Shown here in pieces: positions 22,465 through 34,699 of a stretch of 64,000 bases of DNA. The stretch is from assembly GCA_946811695.1 (NCBI GenBank), contig OX328126.1, positions 85,259,536 through 85,323,535 on the forward strand. Reading direction: 5' to 3'. Both the position numbers and the translations under genes were made by a program. The DNA is from Gonocerus acuteangulatus. Lineage: Eukaryota > Arthropoda > Insecta > Hemiptera > Coreidae. Below the pieces are notes generated by a model. It saw nothing but the letters and a program-made list of their open reading frames with translations. It searched no databases and had not been told where the DNA came from. The first letter of the stretch is position 1, and the number at the start of each line of letters is the position of its first letter.

Positions 22465-25041
22465 TCAGCCCATTGGCCGTGAGTATAAGCACTCTGTGCC
22501 TTTGTGGAAAAGCTTGGTATCCTGTAGATAACCCATCCTAAAAATGAGTGTTATTTATAAGAAAAATTATAGTGTATAACTATATTAAACAATAAATACT
22601 CTAATTAATTTTATTAATCATTATAAAAAAATATTTTTATTAAAATTATTTTTTTTTACAGCCTACAGGGAGCCCGATACAAAATATGATTCCGTCACAC
22701 AGACATGTGATTTTGAAACACCTGACACCCCTGATAGAGTATGCAAAGTAGACATTAGTCAATGGAGCCCATGCATAAAAGAAAACAATTACAATTACCA
22801 AAATGGAGCTCCCTGTATCTTTCTAAAACTAAATAAGGTACTCTTTTATTATTTTCTTTTTTTATATATAAATTGTTGTGCATCGGCTGCTGAGGCCTTT
22901 AGCACAGGAACTCTTTTATTATTTTAAAAACTAGGTTACAATTTACCGTGGCCTAAGAAATTTTTCGAATGCATACATCATAAGTGTTTAAGGAAATATG
23001 ATTAAGTCCAGGAGTTCTTTAATTACTAGAATTAAGATATTTTGAAAAATATGAATATTTTTCATGGCAAATCTTTAAATTAAATAATGAATACTCAATT
23101 CAAGTTAAATCCAAAACTAGATAGTAATTATGTAAATAGGTACAATTTTATTTTATATTCATAAAGTTCATTTACATATATTTATTTAACTTCTGACAAA
23201 ATGTATTTCATTTAATCTTATGATGTACATTTTTTATTCGAGTTTGTTATATTTATTTTTTGTTCTTTTGTATAAACAACTTATTTTTTCTAACAATAAT
23301 TAGCCTACTGGTGGAATGTCCCCATCACCGACCTGAGGTGAGAACAAGTCAACACGTAGAAGGATCTCAAAAACCACAATTTTCATTAAAAAGAAATTTA
23401 CATCCAAACATTTTTCTATTTATTTATGAGCATCCCCAACGAAAGCTATTCATTCAATCAATTCAAAAAGTCACTTTTTAAAGGTTATAATTAGTCCAAA
23501 GCATTGAAATTGTCTTATTTTGTGTTTGATATTTTGTTTCAGATTTTCGGATGGATGCCAGAATTTTATAATGATACAGAAAAGTTGCCTGAAAATATGC
23601 CATCAGATCTCAAATCACACATAAATGCTGAAAAGAAACATAATGACAAATCTGTAAGAGCTTCAAACACCATGAGTTTTATTTATCTAACATGAATAAA
23701 TCCATAGAATACTTTATATAAGTAACTTTAGTTATGTTTATTAAAACTCTTTATTATTTTTTAGTTAAATATGGTGTGGGTTTCCTGCGAAGGTGAAAAC
23801 CCAGCTGATGTAGAAAATATTGGTTCGATACAATATATTCCAAGGAGAGGCTTTCCGGGATTCTATTTCCCTTACAAGAACCAAGAAGGCTACCTCAGTC
23901 CAATTATTGCCATCTGGTTCGAAAAACCAGCAAGTAAGTAAACTCGATACAATTCTTCACATTAATAACGATAAACAGGCATAAGGAATGAAAAATTCAT
24001 TATAATGATTAAATTTCATCCTGATGGAAAAATTTAGTACATAGTTATTACAGAACAAATTGAAGAACAATTATTATCATAAATTCAAATGCTTTCTTCA
24101 TTATGGTTAAAGCTTCAAGAGAAGAAATAGCTGCAATAAAATCAATAATCAATCATCAACAATTGTACATCATTACAATTCAGTGTGTTTATCAGTTTTT
24201 ATTTTAATGCTCTTTGCTCAACTGTACATTTTAAGGTTTCTTAAAAGAAATGTAAACTTGGTTTTGCCTGCAGTAAGTAGTATTTTTAAAAAAAATTAAT
24301 TTTTCTTTGTAAATAAATTTTATCTTAAGCAGTGTGAAGACAGTCGGAGCTCTGTCATGGTAGTTATTTTAAATTTTAAAAATAAAAATGACTTTTTATT
24401 GCGAATGTTTCACTTTGAATTTTAGCGCTTTAGCAGGGCTATAAATAAAAATGGAAGATGGGAGATTCGAATCAAACTTAATTTGAAAATGTTTTCACTC
24501 GGTATACAATTCTGTGTTACTCCACTTCATACTCATGATAAAGTTTTATATATTTATTTTTAATTTAATCATTATTACATTAATGATGTGTATTCATTTG
24601 TTATTATTAATTATTCATTTCTTGTTAGTAATTTTTAGTTTATAGCCCTCATAAAAACTTAAAACATTGGTAATATAAACTCATTTTAATTTTTCAAATG
24701 TTTTAATTAAGTACCATGACCAAACCCTGGATGTTTCCACACTGGGTAGTCTCCATAGTCACAGTGTCTTCTGAAAAGTCATATTGAAATTCAGAATCTC
24801 TGAATAATTTGTCTGTTCTGTTGTACACAGAAAGTACTGTTCAAAGCAAAAAGGTTTTGTAAATGACAATATTATTATTTAATTTAGAAAATAAGATCTA
24901 TTTTTTCTGTTTAACCAGAAATATTTTACTTCCTTAGGCGGAGTTTTAATCAACATTGAATGCAAAGCCTGGGCACGCAACATAAATCACGACCGCGCAG
25001 AACGGCGGGGTTCAGTCCACTTTGAGCTGATGATTGACTAG
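16158..25041 (+). CDS. nrv: Na+/K+-transporting ATPase subunit beta (nervana-like), 5' end missing
   Basis: Beta subunit of the plasma-membrane sodium/potassium pump, needed for folding, delivery and activity of the alpha subunit. Six coding exons join in frame: 16158-16298, 18033-18149, 22662-22837, 23543-23653, 23765-23933 and 24938-25041 (TAG). Together they give 271 residues. Exon 1 of these encodes one hydrophobic segment (starting [17 protein letters not shown]) followed by [12 protein letters not shown], the single type II membrane helix and its family-typical exit. The lumenal part has [28 protein letters not shown] and [10 protein letters not shown]. Exactly six lumenal cysteines are present, matching the three disulfides of the family. 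Only one N-glycosylation sequon (NDT) is visible. The family is about 310-320 aa long, so about 45 N-terminal cytoplasmic residues are missing; I could not find their exon upstream in the window. Insect paralogues nrv1/nrv2/nrv3 cannot be told apart here. Confidence 0.93.
16350..16820. mobile_element. 471-bp pogo/Tigger-like MITE with TA duplication
   Basis: Begins cagtaggacctccattatcc and ends ataatggaggtcctactc, flanked by TA on both sides (16348-16349, 16821-16822). Subterminal ccccggataat motifs repeat. Lies in the first visible intron of the beta-subunit gene. No transposase. Confidence 0.75.
16823..18032. other. remaining intron of beta-subunit gene
   Basis: Nothing recognised; T-rich runs near 16978 and 17044. 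Confidence 0.4.
18033..18149 (+). CDS. nrv: nervana-like beta subunit exon
   Basis: Acceptor gacag, donor gtgagt. Encodes [20 protein letters not shown] onward to DDFLK, the membrane-proximal lumenal segment. The phases join both neighbours without a gap. Confidence 0.92.
18564..18801. repeat. 238-bp foldback MITE
   Basis: Arms beginning ctaattgaagggctcagtgc and ending with its complement pair over about 110 bp each with several mismatches. The centre has gacagaaatga...tcatttctgtc-type pairing. Confidence 0.8.
19332..21097 (+). mobile_element. 5'-truncated LINE: reverse transcriptase end plus RNase H, broken
   Basis: Plus-strand readings in order: [18 protein letters not shown] and [10 protein letters not shown] (RT motifs with the YADD catalytic box), [17 protein letters not shown] (RT domain 7), ending in an in-frame stop at 19934. 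Then, in shifted frames, [46 protein letters not shown] and [20 protein letters not shown] (RNase H), then [17 protein letters not shown] and [21 protein letters not shown] 10-bp duplication agcatgagtt flanks it (19322-19331, 21098-21107). The RT-RNase H order fits I/Jockey-group LINEs. Stops and frameshifts make it inactive. Inserted in sense in a beta-subunit intron. Confidence 0.85.
21111..21241. repeat. inverted repeat with Penelope-like core
   Basis: Arms tccaaaattgcttaaaacat and its near-complement (atgtttcaaacaattttgg) surround gcctgaagatgaacacaag...gttcaaaatgtggc, which resembles decayed Penelope-type terminal repeats. Confidence 0.4.
21250..22040. other. intron sequence, nothing recognised
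   Basis: AT-rich, no repeat boundaries seen. Confidence 0.4.
22048..22091. repeat. (AT)n microsatellite
   Basis: AT dinucleotides followed by acacac. Confidence 0.95.
22395..22459. repeat. (AT)n microsatellite
   Basis: About 64 bp of AT dinucleotides, abutting a partial SINE. Confidence 0.95.
22464..22545 (+). repeat. internally deleted SINE, family 1
   Basis: Retains ggccgtgagtataagcactc and the tail piece tcctgtagataacccatcct; the B box and body are mostly missing. Confidence 0.6.
22662..22837 (+). CDS. nrv: nervana-like beta subunit exon with four cysteines
   Basis: Preceded by a T-rich tract and acag; donor gtactc. Encodes [19 protein letters not shown] through [11 protein letters not shown], with four of the six disulfide cysteines. 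Confidence 0.93.
23543..23653 (+). CDS. nrv: nervana-like beta subunit exon
   Basis: Acceptor tttcag, donor gtaaga, 37 whole codons. Encodes [20 protein letters not shown] and onward. NDT is the only visible glycosylation sequon. Confidence 0.92.
23765..23933 (+). CDS. nrv: nervana-like beta subunit exon
   Basis: Acceptor ttttag, donor gtaagt. Encodes [20 protein letters not shown] onward to IAIWFEKPA. Contains the fifth conserved cysteine and the [18 protein letters not shown] motif of beta subunits. Confidence 0.92.
24938..25041 (+). CDS. nrv: nervana-like beta subunit terminal coding exon
   Basis: Acceptor ccttag. Encodes [20 protein letters not shown], then [14 protein letters not shown] and a TAG stop at 25039-25041. 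It carries the sixth cysteine and the C-terminal strand that packs against the lumenal fold. Confidence 0.92.
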
Positions 25042-25500
25042 TTCTACCAGTGAGACAAGCCTAATAGAGACGGTTTCCCTTTCTCCAGCGCAGCTTCCTT
25101 GTACCCGAAAAATTTCAACACAATAACAAAAGCCACCGAGCCTAAAGCGTTCTTCAATTTTTTTGTTTTAAGTGGGCAGCGCATGCGCACGCAAGCACAA
25201 AAGCGCGCCACATTTTTTTGCTTTTTCTCGCCGTCGACTCAGCTCAACTTTAATTTGCAAAGTCACACCCAATGAGAGAGGGGGAGGAGAGGAGTAGGGG
25301 GAGTGTTTTGTCGTTTGATAATTTATTTTTCTAACTAGGGAACCACCCCCCTCACTACGGCACATCATCGCCGTCTTATATAACTATACCTTGTAAAATT
25401 GTACATGTATGTAAAACATGTGAATACCTCTGTATGCATACACATGTATGTATATTCACTTGCACAAAAACCAAATAAAGAAACCAAAGTGTGTGTACAA
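25042..25500 (+). other. probable 3' UTR of the beta-subunit gene
   Basis: Non-coding sequence after the TAG. A candidate polyadenylation signal aataaa lies at about 25475-25480; another lies near 25736. The UTR end cannot be fixed without transcript data. Confidence 0.45.
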
Positions 25501-27666
25501 AATGTGTATTGTAAACACCATTTGTGGGTTACTAAATTGTATAGTCAATATTAAAAATTTTACTAATTGTGTGTGTTCATGGCAGATATTAGAATGCTTA
25601 CACTTTAGTAACTAATTTTGGAAAGAATGGACAAGAGAACCAGTGTAATGGTTGTGCCCCCAATTTAATGTACTCGTACCCGCGTTTCTTTTTCGATCTA
25701 GATAATAACTACAAATTAAAAGTATTTTAGTTACCAAATAAAAAGAAAAAAATATAGGGCTTAAAGTGTATATTTTTTAGAGAACATCATTTTTCTTTAC
25801 ATACAGAAGCGTGTCGCACGCTAAAAAAGAAATAAAAACAAAATCGAATGCTTAAAAGTATTAGATTAGAATGTGATAACAAGGGCCATAAGAGGCGTGG
25901 GAAATAGTTACTTAAACTTATTCGTAGTAAATACTCACATAGTTCTAGGTATCACTTAATAATAGACCTAGTCATTAATTATACTAAAATAGGTGTAATG
26001 CTTTGAGCTGCCATCTTATAGCATTCTGTTGTAAAAAGTAATTTTATTTAAGTTAATTTTTATTTTCACTTAATTTATTCCCTGTTTTTAATTATTTTTT
26101 AGCTTTAAGATATGTGTTCAATTAATTTTATATAATAATTTTTAAATTGTTAATTGTAATCCCTCGAATGAAAAATTTTTAAAAAAAAAAAAAAATCTGT
26201 TGAAAATTTTCAAATTTTATACGAGCATTATATATCGAATAATTACAATTGTTGTGATGAAAATTCCCTGAGAAAGTTATCACTAAGTGGAAAATACTTT
26301 TAATGTTAAATTGCATTCTTATAATTAGGAAGTAGCCAGAAATTGTTACTTTAGCAAGTACAGTATACAGTATTTAGATACTCATTGTCGCTAAGAAAAT
26401 CTATATGTAAATGTAATTATACTCAAGTTTACACCATCTCAGAACCTTGTTGTTATTAAGGTCTTGGTTTGAACAACAATTTGCCTCTGTAAATATAAGT
26501 TGTTCACTGCCATTTGTTGTTATCAACGTACATTCCTTGTTTAATACAAATTCGACCCAATTCTTAATAAGTCTTTTAAATACTCCAGTGTTCAACCCAT
26601 CATACCCTTTTTAAAAAAAAAAAGTAAAATTATTTGTTAATGAAGAAATATCAAAGTACATTGTCCTTAGAAGCAAGATATTAAGTATTTTATTGAACAT
26701 AATGTTTGAACAATAATGAATGTATATAACTCATGTTAAATAATTCAAAAAAAAAAGAATTATAGCGTTTTTTTACAAAAATGATCGCAGTCCTAATGTA
26801 TTGATAATACTGCTGCTCATGCTCCTTAGTCTGATTAAAATAAATGTCTCAGGATATAAAAACATCCATGCCATAATGACGTTCCAATAAAAGTTTTATC
26901 TTATGGTTTTCTCAATTTTAGAGAATAATGGGGCATGTTTTTATCTCCTGTGGATATGTCTGGACTGAGGTCATTTTAGTAAAAAAGGCCTAAATTTAAA
27001 TGTTATAATTGGTTGATCCATTCTGTATGTTATTAAAGTTTCTAATTTAAATAAAAAAGGGTATTATTTTGAAAGATCTTACTACAACTTTTCTTCATAT
27101 TTCACTTTCTTATAATTCTTTCATTTTCAAATCATTTTATCCTAATTTTGTAATAAGTCCTTATTAAAACTTCACTTGCTAAAAATCAGACTATAAATTT
27201 AAATGTTAAAATTAGTAGGAACATAGATTTTTCATACAAACTTAATAGTCTATAAGATACATACTTCAAGACAAGGAATACTCATTGTTCTTTTCTTCTT
27301 TTCTTTAAAAAAAAAAAAAAATAAAGTTTGATGACAGACAACTGTGAGTACAATATCTATATTTTTTTATTATTCAGTGACAAATACTTTAAAATGTTGA
27401 GTTTGAAAATCAAATACTCTAGTCGTAGGCTATCATTTTTATTTATCTTAACAACAGTGAAATTAAAAAAGACATGGTTTATATATTTCAATTTTTTGAA
27501 AATAAGTACATAAAATTTCTAAATTTTCTGTAAAAATGAATAAAAATTGTTATTTTATGCTGTCATTGTGATCTAACATATTTTAACACAGCCAATTTAT
27601 CTTTTTTCATTCTTTTGTGGGTGAATGGCCATAATGCTAACCGAGAATTTGGTAACCTTAACACAT
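25501..27666. other. intergenic, nothing recognised
   Basis: AT-rich sequence between convergent genes; chance ORFs only. Confidence 0.4.
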
Positions 27667-28459
27667 CAGGGTGTCTACTACTTTCGTGAAAGCCAGTTTC
27701 ATGACTTTGTAACGGTTAACAGATAATAGAGAATAACACATGTGATATAAATTAAACAGTTAAGTTGAACCTTGCTCTAAGAAGGGTGAGCCCAAAAAAT
27801 ATGTTTCTGTGCAATCTCGTACAAAACTAGATCCCTAGTCAGAATTTGCTCAAACCCGAAATTCAAGCCTAGTTCATGGTAGTACTCGGTCAATGCTGGA
27901 CTTTGGTGAGTACCAACCTTTTAATCAAGTTTCCCATAAACTGTGTCGGTGAAGGAGCACTAGACCTGACTACTAGCTCCAGGAACCGGATATCTCGCAG
28001 CGCACCGTTTGAACCTCATATTTACATCCGATCAGAATCTTGAATCAGTTTTTCTTAATAAAGTTCTATTTCGTTTAATAGTTTAAGTGTTTTTATTAAT
28101 TACCAAACTTAAACACTTAACAACATGAAATGCAAATTTCATGCTCATCAATAAGGAAATAATTTCACTTAAAAAGAAAAAGCCTTAACTTTTAGCTTAA
28201 AATTATTTGTATCCTTATATAGATTATCAGATTACCGTATTATCTATAAATTTAAAATCTTAAATACATTTAAATTTTAACGTCCATTATAATTACCTCA
28301 GAATTTTAGAGCGGCAGATCACTACACTTTTCTAGCCAGGATAGGGCCGTTTCTTTTTTCCAATGAAAAGCCACCAATTTTGTGTCATGGTTTCAGAATT
28401 CATGACTTTTTCATGCCATATTTTCAATTTCGTGACTTTTTTGTGCAGTAGACACCCTG
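27667..28459. mobile_element. hAT-like element (cagggtgtctact ends) with nested SINE piece
   Basis: Left end cagggtgtctactac and right end gtagacaccctg are inverted. Subterminal tcatgactt motifs occur at both sides, as in a widespread arthropod hAT group. No convincing 8-bp duplication was seen. A SINE tail fragment lies inside at 28265-28376. Confidence 0.6.
28265..28376 (-). repeat. partial SINE, family 1
   Basis: Only the tail and body remain (taacgtccattataattacc, tctagccaggatagggc, aaagccacca); the tRNA head is absent. Confidence 0.65.
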
Positions 28460-31054
28460 TATATCCAAATAAAGTTCATTAGCTATTGGTGATGTAAAAG
28501 TATAGCACTTGAGCTCCAAAACGGATTCGAATTTGAATGATTATTAGTGTTGAAATTTTAGCTTCAGTTCAAGAGATGAAATTCATTAACATGCTAATTA
28601 TACATTCATTAATTTAATAAAGAGTCATACATTTACCAGATGGTGGGTCTTCTCACCACTCTGTTTACTGCAATAATTAAAGCTGAAGAAGACAGCAGAT
28701 GAGCAAGAAAATTATCATCAAATAAAGTTATAAAAATAAAACCAGCAGTCTCCAATAAAATAGACTTGCATGTATACATTTTATAAGTTTTCTAACTTAG
28801 GATAAAGAATGAAACCATTTTTAAGGCAACGGATGTAACAATTTTCAAGAAAACTAGTTCTCCTAACAAATTTGGTTACTCGAAAATGGTGGATTCAATT
28901 GAAATTTGTTCCAGATGTTCGACATTTATCAAAAAAAATATATTTAAATTTTGGTTACGCTTGGAGTTAAGGAAGTATTAGAAAAATATATTTTATGAAA
29001 AATGGATGACAGCAGTTTTGAGTTTTTTGTATGTTTCTTAAATATCTAGAAAATGGTTGGAGATTTTTTTTCTTATTTTAAGCTCTCTTTAAAAACGGTC
29101 CTGAAGTAATTTTCTAAGAGAAATAAGTCCTTAAAACTTCGAAAGTGTTGGTTTTGATGCCTTAAACTTTTTTTTTTTATTCCTCAGTTTTTTATCGCTT
29201 ATAGTTTCTGTAATTAATTTTAGCAGTAAAATGAATTAGCCAGTAAAACATGATAGGTAAAATGAAAAACAATGTTTTATTGCTTCTTATAGAGATTTTT
29301 GAGCAGAAGTCGAAGGGCCTGAGTAATTTCCACTACACTAAGTTTTCTGTGCTAAATGGCGCCTAAAAACTCACTTTACACAAGATTTAATTGGAGTAAA
29401 TTGAACACAAAATATTAACAGCTTTCCAAATGACACTAGGGAAATAAACATTGTGGGAGTGCACTAAGATGGAGCAGTTCTTGCGGGTCGGACTTTTATT
29501 TTTGAAGAAAAGGAATGGCTGCACTCCTAACAAGCCTAAAAAATGTGACTAACGTTTTGAGAACCTAGTTCAAAATAATCTATGGCTTAAAGAGGAACTC
29601 AAATAATAATAATAATAACAAAGTTAATCGTTTAAATGTACAAGGATTTTTATCTCTAATCTCATTCAAAGAAAAATTATTAAGCATGTATGAAATTGCC
29701 TCTTTGGTTACATTGTGTAATTTTATTCCTCGTAAAATTTAGTAAACACGCAAAAGAGAAAATTATAAGAAAACTTACATCAAGAAACAAGTGGAACTTA
29801 ATTAAACAAAATTAGATGAAACAATTGGAAAGATTCCTGAAGATGATAGTTTGAATCAAAATTAATATTTTTTCTCAACATTTTTTTTGGCATCGTCTAA
29901 TTTATTGAGAATTTTTTCTTTGCGTCTCTTAGACTAAGTGAAGATTTTTAATCTTCTGATTTTATGGCAAAAGAATAGGCATTATGAATTAAGAATAAAA
30001 CTACTAAAGAACAATGGTGAACCAGCACAATTATTGGCAAAGAAGCTCCTTCATCTACTTCACTGCAGCTGTCAAGGAATATTTGTGAATTTCTGTGGAA
30101 CTCAAGAAACTATTTGACCTAAAAAAAAAAAAAACTGGGATGTATTCCATTGTAGAATGTCATGTTTTCATTGCGCTAAGTGTTGAGATTCTAGACTCTT
30201 GAGAAGATAAACTACAGTTGTGACTATTTACTAATAATTATACTTATATATATAAATATATATAAGTATAAATATATATTTTTATATAGCAATTGCACTT
30301 GTCTTGGTATGAGCACCAGCTTCCTCTGCAATTCCTTTGCCTGTTTTACATGAGTTGGATGTGATTCTCATTGGTAGAGCTGGTAGCTTTCCAGTTGAGC
30401 GATGGAACTCTCTGAACTGAATAAACTTGGCTATTCGAAAACCCTTGTTTTCAAACATTCGATTTCCTACAACTCATCTCATCCTTGCATAATAGAAATT
30501 AACCGGTGCTCTTCTTTAGAGACGCTTCTTTTTACCATAATTTAACAGGAAAATTCACACCTTTTAAATTTTACATCGGAATAAAGGAAAATATAAACTA
30601 CTATATAATTAAAGGATTGTAAATAAGAACAATTGTGTCTATCACTTTGGCACACCAATATAATCCCATTATCAGTCTTGATATAGTCCAGGGCTCAACA
30701 TTAGATTCCTTCTTTTTTTTCTACACATTATTTACAGTTGAAATAACTTATAGAACAAAGTTAAATAACCATAACAAAAAAAAAAGTATATTCAGTTCCC
30801 AAAATTTTAAGCATATTTCTAACACTTTGATGCCGAGTTTAACAAGACAAAATAGTGACATAGAAGCATTCTGTTGAGGGCTGTTCCAAAAGCCTTATTA
30901 AAAGTTGTGGCAAATAAATACAATTTTGTTTTCTTATAAACTTTATCAAAGGGTGAACCAGGCAAAATGGATTTTTGATATCAATTGTATAAGGTAAGTA
31001 AAATTTGTCTATATATAGTCAAAAACTAAGGAGTTTGAAAATGTGTTTGAGTTG
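28460..31054. other. intergenic, nothing recognised
   Basis: AT-rich; a small ata-rich palindrome near 30241-30290. No gene seen. Confidence 0.4.
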
Positions 31055-31069
31055 TAAGGGCAGAAGTTT

Positions 31070-31253
31070 GGCACAATAGGTCTTGTGGGGGGGTCTTCTG
31101 TGGTCTAGTGGCTAACGTGCTAGATTCATAAGCGGGAGATGGTGGGTTCCATCTCCACCGGCGGCAGGAATTTTCTCATCTCAGGGCTCGCTGAGAAAAT
31201 TGCTGGCTGCACCCTGGATGTCGGCACTAATGGCCAAGATTTGTCGATGCGCC

Positions 31254-31299
<46 letters not shown>

Positions 31300-31346
31300 G
31301 TCTTGTGGGCCTCGATGCGGTTTCTTGGGCTTATCCGGGCACCTGT
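31070..31346 (+). mobile_element. LINE 3' end fragment carrying a nested SINE
   Basis: The outer piece, ggcacaataggtcttgtggg...cctcgatgcggtttcttggg, matches the 3' tail of the LINE at 21020-21075. It is flanked by a perfect 15-bp duplication taagggcagaagttt (31055-31069, 31347-31361). Confidence 0.75.
31090..31298 (+). repeat. tRNA-derived SINE, family 2, with poly-A tail
   Basis: Begins ggtcttctgtggtctagtgg (A-box region), has gtgggttccatctcc (B-box-like), and a body with ggcaggaattttctc and atgtcggcactaatg. It ends in about 39 A residues. An 11-bp duplication ggtcttgtggg flanks it (31079-31089, 31299-31309). Confidence 0.8.
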
Positions 31347-31361
31347 TAAGGGCAGAAGTTT

Positions 31362-32102
31362 ATTCAACTCATACTAATTAATGATTTATTTTTATAACTA
31401 TAACAAGGATTGTTTTTATAATTTATACGACAAATAACATATATGTGTTTAAATAACATACACGACAAAATATAGACTTCACATACAACCTCGGGCAAAT
31501 GGTCACATAATCATGAGAATTCCAATTCACTTCTTCTTACAATAAAATCGCAGCGATACAGAATGATTTATGCTTTACATTTTATTATAATCTTCTTTTA
31601 ATAACAACATTTTTATTTTATTTATTTTTTTATAGATATAATTATTTCTTGTATTTCTCATTTATTTTCAAATTATTTGTTTTTATATCCATCTAACTTA
31701 ACATACCTACTCACATGGATGATTTTTTGGAGTGGCATTGACTGGTGCAGCGCCTACATCGGCTCACACTGAGGATTATATGTTTTTTGCCATAGAGGCT
31801 GAGTATTAACAAAAAAAAAAAAAAAATAAAAATAAATATAACTATAACAGAAAAAAATATCACACAAACAGACATTCTATATAGAGACACATTCAGAAAA
31901 AGTTTTGTTTGGAATAGGTCGGAGGGAGATTAAAAAGTAGGAATGGAGCAGCTTAGTCTGATGGTAAAGAGAGCTCAGTTTGAGCACAAATCAACCTAAA
32001 CTTGTCAAAACAGTGTTAATTGATGGGCTTACCAGGCCCCTAAGTGGATAATAATAATATAACAGAAAACATTAATCATAAATTAATTTATCAACGTACA
32101 AA
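31362..32102. other. intergenic, minor repeat debris
   Basis: 31730-31815 contains a gtgcagcgcctacatcggct block with poly-A, perhaps another SINE 3' end. Otherwise nothing recognised. Confidence 0.35.
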
Positions 32103-32505
32103 TCAGGACCTTAGAAGAAAAAGGGCGAATCACGAATTCCGGATGTTGAGAAATCTAAGTTCTAGAAGTGCTTCAAAGGCGAATGTTTACTCTATGGAAT
32201 GCTGATTCATAAATCTGATTGAAAAAGTATGCAATTGAAATTAAATGTTTTAATTATGATTTTTAAGAGTGATTTACGGGTAACAACATGCTAGGAAGAG
32301 AGTTTCTGACCCGGGTTCCGCCCTTGAAATCGGCATTTAATTTATCATACATGATGGTGTTGTTCACTTTAACATGAAACTGTGAGAGAACTAAAGGCAA
32401 ACCAGAAAAACAAGGCAAAGTATCGTGTTACATCTTTCTGATTCAGAAAATAAAATAAAAAAAAGTCAATTTTCCAGATTCGCCCTTTCTCTTCCAAGGT
32501 CCTGA
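32103..32505. mobile_element. 403-bp MITE with ~29-bp terminal inverted repeats
   Basis: Starts tcaggaccttagaagaaaaa and ends with the near-complement (tttctcttccaaggtcctga). A second copy lacking the left end lies at about 46003-46348. Confidence 0.75.
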
Positions 32506-34699
32506 CCTGGTACGTAATAAGTATCTAACCCTAATTACGTTATTCAAAGCTCTGGTAACTCTGTTTTATTTAAAAACACCAAAAGCTACACTGTTTTATA
32601 GGAAGGAGATATCTGAAGAATATTTTAATCTTAAGCCTTCTAGTAAATGTTTCTATGTAACTTTTTCTACAATGTATTATGTTTTGGATTCAGAAGTTCT
32701 ATTGAAGCTATAGTTCAGTTGTGAAATATTTACACATACACACAACTCTGGGTCTGCTACATAGATGATATACTGTAAATAACGAAGCAAGGCCCAGCCA
32801 ATAGTTGAAGAAGTTCCTTGAATTCGTCAATATATGCCACCTAGCCACTGGATTACCATTGAATATGAAAGGAAAACTATCATACACCTTTAATTAAAAT
32901 CAAAGCAAAATTTGTAAATTATTTGTAGTAAGCATGTATAAATATTTTTAATAATACTGACTTTTATTATAATATTATTAATTGAATAAAACAAAGATAT
33001 TTTCAAGAGAATTAAGATTTATGAATGAAAAATAAATAGAGAAACTGTCCTATAAGCTTTACGAATTACTGTAAGATACATTATCCAATTGAACAAACTG
33101 TTCAAATTATTAATTATCAAAATGTTTGGCTTGTGGAGTAAGTCTTTTTTTTTCAGATGATGTAAAACTAGTATGTAACATTACCAAATTAATGAACTGG
33201 GGAGAGATAGCCAATAAAAAAGCAAACATACCGTTTTTCAACAGCATTGATTAAGAAAAAGGCTTTAACTTGTTTTTAAATATTAATTTACACCCAGAAA
33301 ACATCCAATAAAATGTAGATAGAACTAAACCCTTCCACTGCTCTGAACATGATAACTCGTGCTCGACTGGCAGGGCCCCAGAAGAGTTAACTCGAGCTCC
33401 ACTCTCCGAACCCCTGACACTCTTCATGAGTTAACTCATTCGTTAGATGGCCGAATGTTGCTTATACGGCCTTGTACTATTAATTTTTTGTAAAGGTTAA
33501 AGTAATGGAGGCTCTATATCTCCATTTACTTGGAATTGCTAGTAGTATTGATTTTATTATTTTGGAACAGAGCATTCCTCGATTCTTCAAACATATAATT
33601 TTTGATTTAATCAAATCTTCTTCATATATTAATTGAAATTATGCATTTTGCAAACATTTCATTATCAATTATTTGAAATAAAAAAAAAGTGTAAATCCAT
33701 ACAATCAACATTGGTATAAGTAATAGTTGTAGCCTCACACCCAATCGGGTCCGACACAGCCTTATCTCTCTAAACCTATTGTTGTTTTTATCTTTCAATC
33801 ACTAGTTGAATCTTGTTTTAGTGGTCGGTTTAAATAATCAAATTATCTAATCCGGCGTCATGGGGACCGGCGTACAGTCGGATTAGAGAATTTAGTTAGA
33901 AGCGGTCACTTATACTAAATATTTAAAATGGTACATATTATTGAAAATTACTTTTAAAAATTGCTCTCCACTTGTGATGAAAGTTCAAACTAGACTGGCT
34001 AAAATCAGGCGATCCAGCCGTATGTGCCTTAGTAGAAACACAAGTTGCTGCCTCTAAAACGAAACATAATACACCTTCTTTGACTTCCATTCACTGAAAT
34101 ACCACAAAACAAATGTTAGGCTACTATGAAAGGAAGGTTTTTTAGGAGCCTCCTAGCCGGTCTAGCTCCGGTGAGTTTTGAGATGTGTCACTCATTCCTC
34201 TCGGAGGCCGCCGAAATAGAGAGAGTGACGGATAAGAGAATGCCGGATAAGGGAGAGTCTACTGTATATTGTAATTTCTTATATGAGTGATTTTCTTTTC
34301 CATTTTAGTATAAAATTACCAATATGAATTGATACTTAATATTGATAATTCCAAACTTATAACAATGGGGTGCTGAGAGAGACAAAAGAGTCGAACTGTA
34401 ATGAGGAGAAATAGGCATAAGTACGAAGGAAGCTAGATGGATATGCATCCAATCTACCGGGGGTCCCTTCATTCCCCAGCAATAAAAGGGTTAATTACGA
34501 GCTGTGATATTCCTGAGAGTAAAATAAACAATACAAAACTCAAAGCTTTCATTTGTTTCTTATCCTCTTCAAGCTATTGTAAATAAATAAATCCAAATCC
34601 AAACAAGAATTGCCTCAGGAGCACTTGAGCCAGATAATGAAAATACAATAAATGGATTTTTGTTCCGATCAGACATTAATAAATCAGAAAAAAATTTAA
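32506..34699. other. intergenic with possible MITE ends
   Basis: 34233-34260 (ggataagggagagtctactg then TA) resembles a pogo-like right end; 33331 (aacccttccactgctctgaa) and 34477-34494 (cagcaataaaagggtt) resemble inverted ends of a TTAA-type element. Neither is complete enough to call. Confidence 0.3.

Noticed and set aside
31139..31381. 80-aa ORF with a poly-Lys run
   Set aside because: Runs through a SINE and its poly-A tail; not a gene.
33331..34494. A complete TTAA-type transposon
   Set aside because: The two ends only loosely match (aacccttccactgctctgaa vs the complement of cagcaataaaagggtt), and the left TTAA is not intact.
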